Shown piece by piece: positions 1 through 10,627 of a stretch of 64,000 nt of DNA. The position numbers and the translations under genes were made by a program. The notes below the pieces were generated by a model, which saw only the letters and a list, made by a program, of their open reading frames with translations, did no database searches and was not told the origin of the DNA. Every line of letters begins with the position of its first letter. The first letter of the stretch is position 1. The stretch is from Suillus spraguei (taxonomy: Eukaryota > Basidiomycota > Agaricomycetes > Boletales > Suillaceae), in NCBI GenBank assembly GCA_016800925.1, contig JABCPU010000181.1, forward strand, positions 62,001 to 126,000, read 5' to 3'.

Positions 1-145
1 GAGGATGAACGATGCATAGAGGTTGAACAACAGATGAAGTTGTATCGTACGCACATATGATCTACTGAGTTAGACGTCACGTTCTACACGTGTTCCAGCT
101 AAGCTACTGGATTAGACGCGTTTCGCGTAGCTTAGTCATCACTCA

Positions 146-1759
146 ATGTCTTTTCCGCTTTTCCTGCGGAGGCCATTTTCCACAAGCGTTAAATGCTCCT
201 ACAGGACCAAGAATATTCCTGAGGACATCATCGCGAAGGCCCTCACGACACAGCCAAAAAGACGCGGTCGTTCCAAGGATATTCAAAGCGTCAAGGACAC
301 CAAGCCCGAAGCTAAACCCCAAAGTGCCTCGGCTCCGAAACCTGTCAGCAGAACCAGGACACTGAAAGCTAACACACTCCCGGTCGACAGGTTCGATCTG
401 CCCCCACGTTCGAAATGGCGAAACTACTTTCCCATTAGCGGCATGGTATTCAAAAGTCGCATCTCCATCGCTAATCCCGAGACAGCGGCACTAGTTGCAG
501 ACTCATTCGTTCCTAGCGGTTCGAGGGATAAAGTTATTGTAGAAGCGTATCCTGGTGAGGATACCCATATTTAAAATTCAATCTTTTTGTACTTACAGAG
601 TCCACAAAGGTCCTGGCGCATTAACTCGCGCTTTGATGCAGTTGCCGAAAGAACGAATCCGAAAAATTATTGTGCTTGAGGACGTAGAACAGTATCTCAA
701 CTTTCTGCATGTGCGAAATGAGCCTTGCAGAGTTTGCTCATGCTCATAATCTTGAACAGCCCCTACAGGAAGCGGACCCTAGAGTACAAGTTCTGCCAAT
801 GAACGGCTTTTCGTGGGACACTTATCATCAACTAGAAGTTGGAGGCTTCCTGGACGACGTGGAGAAATCTCCATGGAATCAGTCAAATCCAACTCTACAC
901 TTTATTTCGCACCTTCCCATGGATGTCCTGGGCGAGCAACTCTTAGCACAACTATTGCGTTGTGCACCAGAACAGTCCTGGTTGTTCAAACACGGTCGCA
1001 TTCCAATGAGTTATCTAATGCACGACTGGGTATGGGATGTAGGTGATCACTTTCCACAGACTAGCCATCCCTATCTGACACGCGTGATAGCGTATCTCCG
1101 CTTCTACTGAAGATCCGGCTCGGTGCAAGTTGAGCGTCATCGCACAAGCCGTTTCTGAGTTTAATTACACCATTGACCCGCGGCTACTGGTACCATATAA
1201 TAGCCATTTCTTCCCTGATGCTACAAACCCTGCACAAACCTCAAAGACTGAAAACCGGCGCAGAGGCACGCCATTTATAGCAGGTACATTCAAACCATTG
1301 GAGCATCAGGTACGTGCAATGTTTTCTGCACATTGAAAATCACTGACATCATGAACAGATCATTCAGTCAGGCATGCTGGACAAATGGGATTACTGCCTA
1401 CGGAAACTCTTTGTGCTGAAGTCGACCCCTCTTAAGAACGCCGTTGGGTATGGCTCAGAGTTCATTTTTAATCGTGAAAAAATTCATTAGTCTTTCTCTA
1501 GTCATCTAGCACCTGGATCGGACGTTCTAAGGTCCTACCTCACGGATGATAGCGTTCCACCTGATCAGAGGGCTGACATGACGAAGATCATCAAGAAAAT
1601 GAGTATAGGGGACTGGGCTGCTGTCGTCGGCGCCTTTGACCGGTGGCCCTTTGCACCTGAGGTAGATTTCAGTATCTTGACCTCGGCAGTGGCTAATACG
1701 TGCTTTCACTGCAGGAACTCTTGATCACAGATTCTTTCAGTAGAGACGACCGCGCATAA
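146..1759 (+). CDS. MTF1: Mitochondrial transcription factor B / rRNA adenine dimethyltransferase-like protein
   Basis: Seven exons join in phase: 146-554, 610-710, 760-1038, 1091-1309, 1359-1447, 1502-1661, 1715-1759, giving 433 aa. The SAM-binding motif I of the KsgA/Dim1/mtTFB family is rebuilt across intron 1 as VEAYPGPGALTRAL; the downstream EDVEQYL matches the acidic motif II position, and RCKLSVIAQ is the family's conserved late motif. The N-terminus (MSFPLFLRRPFSTS) is basic and hydroxylated, without acids, as in a mitochondrial presequence. In fungi this family either dimethylates mitochondrial SSU rRNA or has become the promoter-melting partner of mitochondrial RNA polymerase; the sequence does not decide which. 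All introns are 49-55 nt GT-AG. I see no frameshift. The family assignment is firm; the exact role is inferred. Confidence 0.88.
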
Positions 1760-3990
1760 CACTTAGTATGATATTACTCTTCTATTAGATACATGAGTCG
1801 ATGAGGGTGGGACCGTATATCTTATCCCTGAGAACCCGTCATGTGCGCAGATATCCTTGCTCGGGTGGCACGCTCATGCATGCTAGGCCCATGTCATAGG
1901 AGCCAATTTAGCAATTCGATGCATTTGCCCCTCACAGATATTCATACCGCCTGACCTGTTGGAAACTACCCGAGGGTGAGCTCGAGATCAGACGAGAGTA
2001 AACGTATATGAGCGTATGTGATTGAACGGGAGTAGGAACGACAATGATACACGAGTCTTGCGTCTCATATATGTATGCGTCAGGACATATCTACATATTG
2101 TAAGGACGGAGATTTTCGTGCCGACGCCATCTGCGCGCTCCACTGGAACCCCTTTTATGCTCGCTATCATGATGCTGACTATATAAGGCGCGCTCGGAGA
2201 CATCTCACCGCTCTCGGAATCTCATACGCTCTTCCACTTTACTTACCGTCCGAACAACTCTTAGTGCGGTCGTCCCTTCTCGTACTAACAGTATATTGTC
2301 TACCCCTGAGTGATCCGCGCGTTCTCGGTGCTTACGGAGCACGGTCTGGCTTTCCATAGCTTACTGATAACCGTAGTACAGAGTACTTGAATATTTGTCA
2401 AGTCACAGTTTCAGGTCAGTAAAATTCCCGTTTGTCGTTTGCATTCTGGTTATGTAGGTAAGCCGAGCGCATCACGCTCAACGGTATGGTGGTTACGGTT
2501 CGATTTGCCGATATGCCGCAACTTATTTTGAAGTCCGACCAATGTTTGCTCCGAACTTTATTGGTATGCACCTATTCAGTCCTGCCACATGAATCATAAA
2601 TCAGTTCTATGCCAGTCTGCGGCGACTCTGCCCGCCGTGCTCACTGAGGTAGATCCGCAGCTGCTGGCGAGCATTACTATTGATATCACAGCATTAGTGG
2701 CGAATAAATCTATCCTTCGGATTCCTTCCCTGAGCTCACTGAGCAGCCCTTACCCTCCAGGATATGCGACTCACTCAGGCTGCGCAGTGCTCCATTCCCG
2801 CTATGACAGTAGTTGGTGTTATGTTTCTCACTGTGTATGTTGATCTTAATCGTCGACTGTGCCTTTAGTTGTTATCAAGTCATTGGACCCTTCACTGATA
2901 TTCTTACTGTTATTTATGTTAACGATGAGTCGAGATTTCTCCGTGCTATCGTCTTTTCTGCATGACTGCATTGTGCTGCGTTTTGTTTCCAATCATAATG
3001 GAGTCACCGTGGAGTTGACATCTGGTCCTGCGCGCATTCCTACTATCGACAGTTGGTATAATTCTTAACAGACATTTCGACCGGTCTATCTAGCCTGAAG
3101 TATATTCCCACTGTCTTTTCTCCTTCCGCCGCATCCCATATGGCTTTGAGGCAGCATGACAATCATGTATGGTCTCATTACGACGATCAATATTATCACG
3201 ACGGCTTGCAAACTCTGTCCGTATCTGTACTGACCCTTATTGCCCCCGTTGTGTGCAGAAGAGAGCAGAGATTCGTACGAAGACTGCTGCTCTATGGAAA
3301 GCCAGACCACCGTGCTCTACTTCCAAGGCTTCCACTTCTCAGAACCTTCCTAGTAAGGTAAGTGCTTGCATTGGTTTCCGAACACCCTGTGCTAATGTGT
3401 CATGTAGATTTATTGCCGCTACCATAAGGGAGTGGATTATATCGTGTTTTACCACTGGGACATCATTCAAATCGATTGTCTTCCTGCGTCTGTTGCTCTT
3501 GTCCTTGAATGGTATTCTTCTCTCGTCTTCTTCGATTGCTCGTTCGCTCAGCCATTTGGGCCCAAGTTCGCGTTTCGCTGAAACCCCCATGGTCTCAGTG
3601 ATTTATTGCCGTGCTCTCACTAGCGATGTCGAGTTCGAGGTCGCGTGAAGTGTCGATGTTATGTTTGGGATGAACTGCACTGCTGCGTGACCACCATTTT
3701 GTGGGAAGATGAGACCCTGTCTCCAAATCTCCATGTCTGGCCTTCAAGGTGGTGACAGTGTTTCACTGTCCTCGTTTTCTAGTATCTGCTCATTTCCTTC
3801 TGTGTTTCCAGAAACTCCGTGGTAATGTCAATCATATTGAACTTGCTGCTAATGATGGTGAATTAGAATTATCTCAGTCTTCGTCCCTCGTCGGGGCAAT
3901 TCTATTGTCTCGTAGACGTTCAGACTCGAACTTTATTGTCCATGTCATCTTTTCGGGCAGTGTCAATCAGGGGCCCCATAGGATGAGTCG
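1760..3990. other. Unassigned region with one possible spliced ORF remnant
   Basis: No recognisable gene. One stretch behaves like coding DNA: a plus-strand frame from 3169 to 3355 (containing the zinc-knuckle-like CTDPYCPRC) ends at a consensus donor AAG|GTAAGT, has a TGCTAATG branch-like site and a TAG acceptor at 3407, and continues in frame to about 3581. I do not recognise the product, and frames upstream are closed, so it is either a small unknown gene or a remnant. The rest (1760-3168 and 3582-3990) shows short, unconvincing ORFs on both strands and no repeat I could detect. Confidence 0.3.
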
Positions 3991-4011
3991 TCAAGTGGGA
4001 GTTAAAGACTT

Positions 4012-4760
4012 TAGCCTGGCTAGTGTGGTTACCACAACAGAATCTAAATCTGTTTTCCTTGGACTGCGCAGGTTCGAAACCTGCGGAACTACAGTTTTTT
4101 TCTATCAGAACCCACTTTGACATTCATCCATGAACGGTTTCTTCAGAAGTTAACCGCAACTGGTCTTAGTCAGGTGGTTGCCACAACAGAATCAAAATCT
4201 GTTTCTCTTCGACTGTGCAGGTTTGAAACCAGCCGACGACAAGGTTTTTTCTATTGAAACACACCTTGACATTCACTCATGGATGGCTTCTTTAGAAGTT
4301 CATTGTAACTGGTCTCAGCTAGGCGGTTGCCACAACAGAATCCAAATCTGTTTATCTTGAACTGTGCGGGTTCAAAACCTCCAACGACGAGGTTTTTTCT
4401 ATCGGAACACACTTTGATGTTCACTCGTGGACGGTTTCTTTGAAAGTTCACCGTAGCTGGTGGTAGCCTGGTAGTTGCCACGACAGAATCAAAATCTGTT
4501 TCTCTTGGACTGTGCAGGTTCGAAACCTGCCGACGACAAGGTTTTTTCTATCGGAACACACCTTGATATTCACCCGTGATGTTTTCTTTGGCAGTTCATT
4601 GTAACTAATCTTAGCCTGATGGGTACCACAACAGAATCAAAATCTGTTTCTCTTTCCTGTGTAGGTTCAAAACCTGCTCATGACAACATTTTTTAATCGG
4701 AACACACCTTGACATCCACTCATGGATGGTTTCCTTAGAGATCCATCTTAACTGGTCTTA
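4012..4760 (+). repeat. Tandem array of five tRNA-Leu-derived units, each with Pol III signals
   Basis: Five head-to-tail units of 148-149 bp. The shared CCAC landmark falls at 4032, 4181, 4330, 4478 and 4626. Each unit has an A-box-like start (TAGCCTGGTGG type), a perfect 5-bp anticodon-arm-like stem ACAGA/TCTGT closing a 7-nt loop with T33, a T-arm-like stem around GGTTCGAAACC (box B), and a T6-T7 run just after the tRNA-like part, where Pol III would stop. The loop triplet is CAA (Leu) in units 2, 4 and 5, CTA in unit 1 and CCA in unit 3. The acceptor stem is not convincing: the 3' side CGACGAC has only a partial partner. About 70 nt of non-tRNA spacer follows each terminator. This looks like a SINE-like or decayed tRNA-gene array rather than working tRNA genes. 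Confidence 0.8.
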
Positions 4761-5312
4761 GCCCCCGTGCAAATTGTTGATGCAACATTGATATTTACTC
4801 CATGGCGAGTCGTGCCTTCGGACGCGTTCGAAACACTAATTATATTGTGCTCTGCGTAAATCCCCTCCTCTGAGTCCTCTCACTACCTTGATTGCATTAG
4901 ATCGCGTAGCCGGTGAAGCTTCCTTGGCGCTACACTGCCTTGGATATCTATGAACTGACTCGCAAACTTCAAACTCAGCCTCCGTTGGTTGTTTCTTCGT
5001 GTATTCCTGAGCAGCTTCAAGGGGTTCGTACATTGATAGGTTCTCGGTCAAATCGCAACGCCTGCAGGCTCTGAGCTTCACAATTCTTTGTCTGTGGGAC
5101 AAGTGTATTGGTTAATAACGTGCTCACGCTGCTTCCCTTTGCCAACGTAACTGAACTGACACCGAGATCGTATACCGTGTGACCCGCGTCTAAGATACTT
5201 ATGTCTTATGCACGAACCTTTGAAGCCGTGCCATGATACGTCGCGGCAAATCGGCAAATCGAACCGTAACCCATCTACAACGGAACTACTTCGGAAAATC
5301 AAGATATTTGTC
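4761..5312. other. Unassigned spacer
   Basis: A sixth array unit may begin here (a TTAGCC start at 4758 and an isolated GTTCGAAAC near 4829) but its middle is unrecognisable. An 88-codon minus-strand frame at 4836-5102 has no features I can place. No gene is called. Confidence 0.4.
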
Positions 5313-6094
5313 AGTTGCCTCCACCAGTCTCCTCCACCGCCCTCCATTCCAGCTCTTCATTTCTTCCCATTCCGATCCTCATAGCAATACCGTACCCAGT
5401 TGCATAGTCCCGCAACCGTGAAGTCAGCAAAACACGGTGTATCCCTAACACGAATTGACTGGTGCTCTTCGCATACCACCCGTCTATTGTATTGCATGCA
5501 GCACGCAGTGCATTCCACTGTTCCTCGTCTTCTCGGGCGTTGCAAACTGTTCCCATGGAATGCCAAATTGCTCCTCGCGATGGCGAATATAATACTCCTT
5601 GCTCTTGGGATTAAGCTTCTGAGCACCTTTAAAACATGCCACCATCATGGCGCCCTTTATGGCTTCAAAGAACGCGGTGTGAAAGATATGTATCAGCGCG
5701 GCTGTGTTATTTGGTAGCACTTTTGGTGTATCGGGGTATTGCTCATCAAGGTACTGTGCAATCGCAAAGGAGTCTGCAATTAACCTATTCGTATTTGGAT
5801 CCATGATGACAGGGAGCGTGCAGACGGGTGCTGGGGTTCCCTGATGTTACGCAAGGTGCTAGGTACAAGGGAATGCTGTTCGTAGAATGGCTTGATCTCC
5901 GGGAACTCGAGCCAGACGGTCTGGAAGGGTAGACCCTTGAAAGTGAGACAATATCTATGACACGTCAACGACGACAATGAGCTCCTGAGGTAGGTAACAT
6001 ACCTTGTTTTTATCGTATTTCCAGACCATGGTTCATTCTCTAGGACGCTGGCAATATCATAGAAGATAATGGGTTTGAGACCTGGGATCGACAT
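5313..6094 (-). pseudogene. Glutathione S-transferase-like gene, frameshifted
   Basis: Exon 1 (6094-6003, starting MSIPGLKPIIFYDIAS) joins exon 2 at 5954 over a 48-nt GT-AG intron to give TIKTRYCLTFKGLPF, the thioredoxin-fold start of basidiomycete GST-like proteins. TLPVIMDPNT and ADSFAIAQYLDEQYPDTP follow, which is the classic GST N-domain end with its glutathione-contacting ES/DS turn. From there the C-domain runs in shifting frames: breaks near 5828, between 5535 and 5555, near 5442 and near 5390. The pieces EEQWNALRAACNTIDGWY, CFADFTVAGLCNWVRYCYED and ELEWRAVEETGGG are in family order but in different frames. Each break is a single base. Either the gene is dead or the consensus has small indel errors. 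An in-frame ATG at 6169 would add 25 residues but lies upstream of the usual family start. Confidence 0.75.
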
Positions 6095-6282
6095 TGTTTC
6101 TAGTATGATATCGGCGTAGAGTAGCACGGGGTTAAGTTTTGCCAGTACATAATGTACAGTACAAGGCAAAGCTTTTATCTAGCTAGGGAAAGCTGTGTGC
6201 TACTGCGGAACGGTATCGAATTGTGATCCATCACTGGCTTACTGATAATTTACGTAAATGGCAGTACAGGTTAAAATTCTCG

Positions 6283-7650
6283 CTACAATATCTCTAGTGT
6301 TCTGACTTTCACGTCGTCAACACATTAAGTCGTGTCGTTGAACTGTGCAATAATACTGTGATCTGAGACGACTCTCCTGTATTCTTTGCGGGCTCGTACT
6401 TTGGCAAAATGCGCTAAAAGTCGTAACGCCCGTTCCGATTCCGCACTGTGCACGTCATCAGGCAACTCGAGAAGATCATGATCCCACAGGAATAAGTAAG
6501 AACTCAGTCGGTCTTGCCGACAAAAGGTCTTCTTCCGTGGTGATCAGTAGGTCTCGAAGTCCACCTGCCTTGACTTCATACACGACACATGTGTCCTGGC
6601 CTTGATGGCTCTTCCGTACGAGTTCGGTAACACGGAATGCGATGCAAGGCAGATGTAGACGTCGCTGCGCAAAACGGGGAGCATGAAGGGATTCAAGTTC
6701 GCTGTACAATTTCGAAGCTAATTGTACAGCTCCAGTATCTCGTAGCAATGAGACTGATCTGTCCAGCTCTTCGGTGGATAGAGATGGGTATGTGTATGGT
6801 GGAGCTTTGTATGAGGATATTTCGGCTGGCAGACAGCTGTTGAACTCGGATGGTCTTCCAACCCAGTCCAGGGCAGTGATGTCGCCCGACAGAGCTATGA
6901 TCTCTTGCAAGAGCCGCCAAGGGCCTTCTGCTTCTCCCCATAACTAACCCCTAGGTGGACGTCAAAGACAAGGAGTAAGCGATATCTTCCTGCCGTGTGG
7001 TAATACGCGAGAATGCCCATTGGAGTGTCTTTCGGACATTTCTCGTCCCTGGATGGAAAGTAACGAGGCTCTCTTGGTCAATGCCTGTGGCACCTGTCAA
7101 TTCCTCTATGATCTCATTGGAATCCTTGTGGTTGGAAGAGCGATCGTTAAAATATGGTGTCCAATCCTTCTGATAAAAGAGGATGCATCTCGAAGCCATA
7201 AGTTCTTGAAATGTCCATCCTCGTTTGTTCCAAACACTCTTTGCCAGGGCGTCAGACTTGGAGGAAGGTGGAACATCTGACAGGTAAACAATCGTAAGTG
7301 CTGAATGATGATACCAGATAAACATGGAGTTGATTGATTCGTGGAGTTCGACGCTGTTGGCCTGGTCGATGCAGCACGTATTCATCCAGGCCCAGCGATA
7401 TCCCAAGTCGTCAGCAATCCTGCAGAATGACTGCAACTTCAACTGGATGCAGCTGGTACACAATCTCACCCCGGATTTCGTGTGGCAGTGACTCATTCGC
7501 GTCCCACCTGTGTGACAGCATGATACAACGGAAGTATCTTGCCACTACTTCTCTGATGTGTTTCGTTGGTGGGACCGGATGCTTCATTACGAATAGCAGA
7601 AGTTCCTTGTAAGGTAATAGCGCACGGTGTCCAATCTGCTTTGTGCTGCG
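6283..7650 (-). pseudogene. HET-domain protein gene, decayed
   Basis: A member of the large mushroom family of heterokaryon-incompatibility (HET) domain proteins. Pieces in order on the minus strand: KELLLFVMKHPVPPTKHIRE, LSHRWDANESLP, LKLQSFCRIADDLGYRWAW, NTCCID, HSALTIVYLSDVPPSSKS, KRGWTFQELMA, ITTRQEDIAYSL, then GEKQKALG, LLQEIIALSGDITALDWVG, RLHLPCIAF and a tail ending VRTLEIL with a stop at 6283. LSHRW, TCCID and RGWTFQEL are the three signature blocks of the HET domain. The frame breaks after the LHPVE block, near 6955-6990 (where part of the GIFGV segment is also missing), near 6920 and near 6480. Known family role: regulated cell death after non-self recognition. This copy cannot make a full protein as written. 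Confidence 0.8.
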
Positions 7651-7812
7651 TAAGCCATGCTACACCTTAGCAGTAGAACTATCATTAATTGGATGGCAAG
7701 CGCGAGCTAAATATCCAGACTAAGGCGTAATAATTGATTGATGTCAGAAAAAATCTAACTTTGTACATCGGAGATGAATAGTTTATCAACCAGAGTGGAA
7801 GTGGGTGATGAC

Positions 7813-9520
7813 CTATTTCTTATCCTCTGATAGAGCCCACATATAGTAAACACCTAGACTTCGATACGGGACCCAAGATGCGGTTAAATCTTCCATTTCT
7901 TTCGGAGTAAGGAATGCTCCTCTTCGGAGGGCCTTGATGAGAAATTGTCCACAAGAGAAGAGGGTGACATACTTAATCTTCTTTCCTTCTAGCCTCGATT
8001 TCAAATTCGCGACGCTCAGACCTTCAGGAAGGGGTTCTGTGTTCATCGCGTCTGCTTCGAGAGTCTTGTCAATCGAGGGAGTGAACAGTTCAGGAAGTGC
8101 AAGAATCGAATTAATTGAAGCAGGAGTCTGCGATTGTGATTCGGATGGCGTCGGCAACGCCTCATTATCTGGTTTTACATCTCCTGTCAGATGAGAACCA
8201 GGGGTTGTTTTCGGTGCAGGCGTTGTAGGCGGTGGTCCCATCGCACTAGTACTTGCCGGTTTTTTTTTATCATCATCGGGTTTGCCATCGCTTATTTTAT
8301 GCGGTGAAATGATAAAGGGGTGCTTTGACGAATGGCGGGAGAGAAACCAGCGCAACATTCCTCGCTGCATTCCGAGGTCGCCTACTGGAAGGATGTTCGG
8401 ACGACGGAGGGAGAAGATTGCGAACATGTCAACTGGGCAAGAATTGTGAGATATATCCTTGGATCAAAAGCAATATAGCACTCACCAGTCCACTTGGTGG
8501 GAAGAAGTGAGACGTTAATGAAACACAAAAATATTATTGAACTACGTACCCGTCCGATCCCTCGCACTTCTATAAGCATTTCAGCAAGGCGTTCGTCATC
8601 TGCAGCAAGTAATTTTTCTGTTGAAAGCCTTTCATCCGCGAATCGCGCAGCAAGGTCTTGTACTGCAGGAAATTATAGCTTAGACTCGGTTGATAGGAAT
8701 TCTCAGGAAAATCAAGAATGACACTGACCATACTCGGCTTTGCGTGTACTGAGACCAGCAGACCTGAGTGTCACTATATCCGTATTGGCAACTTGATAAG
8801 GGGTAGGGAAGAAAGATGTTGCAGATCTTGATGCACTTCATGATGAAACCGTTAACACCACACACTGACTGATGCAAGCAGGCATAGCACGCTTTTGGCA
8901 TATAGTCAGACTCACGAATAATCTGCTACTTTTTCGGGTAATGAAGGGTCATACAACCGCGTAAACCTATGGATGATGGATCGGGCTGCTAGCCATGAAA
9001 TTTGTTGAGCGCTGAACAACGTACACTCAGTTTAGTGTAGTGACTTGAGCAGAGATATGTCTCACAGAATTGATTCTACAAGCGCCCTTTAGATACATTA
9101 GCATTCTATGTCACTTAGTCAAAAACACCGCGCTCACCGGAACGGATGCACCTGCTCAAGGAGCTCAAAAGGCTTGCATCTGAGCTTTGCGAATAATCCT
9201 CAAAGCGGTGGTCAGCACGAATTAGATGCGCTTTAGCCTCCTCAAATGAAACGTTAAGACTGCGGGAACCAAGCTCTTCTGCTCGACTCGTTCTGCAAAG
9301 GAGGTGGTGGAGGCGGTATGAATGCATCTGATGCGAGCGGTGTCGCAGGATTGTTATCGGAAGACTTTGTTCTCTTAGCGCGAGGCGTTTTCTTGGCTAC
9401 TGGGGGTTCTTCAGCGGCTTTTCGCTTGCTGGCCTTGCCCACTGCTGTTGGTGATACCGCTGTTGTTGTCCCCACTGGCGTTGATGTAACTGACCGAGTA
9501 GTTGACCGTGTTACAGGCAT
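7813..9520 (-). CDS. MAG1: DNA-3-methyladenine glycosylase II (HhH-GPD, MAG1 type), first exon frameshifted
   Basis: Base-excision repair glycosylase that removes alkylated purines. Later exons splice cleanly: about 9025-8916, 8835-8729, 8662-8550, a 7-nt exon 8492-8486, and 8432-7813. They rebuild QQISWLAARSIIHRF, FFPTPYQVANTDIVTLRSAG, the helix-hairpin-helix EVRGIGRWTVDMFAIFS and the Gly/Pro loop with catalytic Asp (PVGDLGMQRGMLRWF). The C-terminus YRSLGVYYMWAL is typical of fungal orthologues. A linker of about 100 residues, rich in Ser/Pro/Thr, interrupts the domain after LRWFL. The start MPVTRSTT leads a Lys-rich, nuclear-localising N-terminus (KKTPRAKRTKSS). In exon 1, three single missing bases (near 9266, 9255 and 9200) shift the frame around FEEAKAHLIRADHRFED and ELLEQVHPF. 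The join from exon 1 to 9025 is therefore unresolved. Either a decayed gene or small consensus errors. Confidence 0.82.
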
Positions 9521-9777
9521 GACAAATCTAAGGATAGCTCGTGCAGAAAACTCAAGTCCGGAGAATGCAAATCTCATGCACACAAATTACAAGAGCCGGT
9601 AACCGGTTAGCGACAAAAAGTCTCGGAAGCGAATACGTATTACGTGACTCGTCACCGCACCCCTTTTCAGGCCGGTTATCTTATTCAGCCTCCCGCAGTT
9701 CTCCAGGTTCCGATAAGATACGTAGCTGGCCTTCTCATATCCATACCAACATCTAAACCACACCTTTTTACTGAACA
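9521..9777. promoter_or_regulatory. Divergent promoter region between MAG1 and protease-inhibitor genes
   Basis: 257 bp between two divergent starts. It holds TTACGTGACTCGTCAC at 9640-9655, which combines a TTACGTGA half (bZIP/Yap-like) with TGACTC (Gcn4-like core) in a partly palindromic layout. It also holds two opposed GATA cores, TTATCTTA at 9676-9683 and GATAAGATA at 9712-9720. GATA factors control nitrogen genes in fungi, which would suit a protease inhibitor; that is inference from motifs only. Confidence 0.35.
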
Positions 9778-10231
9778 ATGCAGAGTGTGTACACCGAGTT
9801 CAATGAAGTCCAGTCTGCCAGTGATACTCATATCTATTCATCAGAATACATCGTTTCTCTTGAGTCTAGCGCAAACTACGAGGCTACGAAGAAAACCATC
9901 GAGGCGCAAGGTAGGCTTCTCAAGTTATCATACATCTTGAAACAGTGATAAACCATTAACAGGTGGAACCATCGTCGATGAATCTGCCAGAATCCTAGGG
10001 GTTTGTTGATCGGGCTCTAGATCTATCTCGTGGTTGACACACTTCTTTCGTGTAGATGATCACCGTTGAGATGTCCAACGAAGGCGCTTCGTTACTGAAA
10101 TCATTCAGTGGTGATATTATCTCAGTCGGTGCGTGCTCTCTGCTATAATCACAGTACGGACGGTGCTTACTGTTAATCTGTTTGTCTCAGAACCTGATCA
10201 AACGGTTACGACCCAGGGTACTTTGTTGTAG
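9778..10231 (+). CDS. Small I9-type protease inhibitor (subtilisin propeptide-like)
   Basis: Four exons, 9778-9910, 9963-10000, 10056-10128 and 10191-10231, give 94 aa with consistent phases. The core SSEYIVSLESSANYEATKKT, QGGTIVDE, MITVEMSN and the ending VEPDQTVTTQ follow the inhibitor I9 fold (propeptide of subtilisins, yeast Pbi2 and mushroom POIA1): a strand with the YIV.L start, a helix, a GG turn, and the VEPD..V.TQ tail that inserts into the protease active site. There is no signal peptide and no attached protease domain, so it is a free-standing cytosolic or vacuolar inhibitor, as in yeast Pbi2. It diverges from MAG1 and may share its promoter region. Family assignment is confident; the target protease is unknown. 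Confidence 0.8.
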
Positions 10232-10627
10232 AATATGATCGAGTGGAGACACCCATGTACAAGTTTGAGAGTGTATAACAACCACCAGGACGATTACAGC
10301 GGCGAGACACTGATCTGATAAGTTTTGCTGACTGATCTAGCCGAATTCTCGAAATTCTAATAATAGCATCCAACCTTAAGAGGCATTACTTGGTGCATAA
10401 ATTGCGGGAATAGTAAAATAAGTTCTGCAGTGAAGAACGAAAAGAAAACGAGTGACACTTGGTTAACGAGTGCGATGTATGGAAGGGTATACTAAGTCCA
10501 AACGATTATAGGTCGAAAACAGAAAACCAGGCGGAAAGCAGGGACCGAACAGCAAAAGGACCAACTTCAAAGACAGCAAATTAAGAAAAATCGTGACAGG
10601 TCGTGACCAGAAAGATAGTGAAAACGA
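10232..10627. other. Intergenic spacer between convergent genes
   Basis: 396 bp between the 3' ends of two convergent genes. I see no ORF, repeat or RNA gene; it should hold both poly(A) regions. Confidence 0.5.

Noticed and set aside
4012..4760. CRISPR-like reading of the regular 148-bp array
   Set aside because: Whole units are similar, including the would-be spacers, and the organism is eukaryotic; it is a tandem repeat with Pol III signals.
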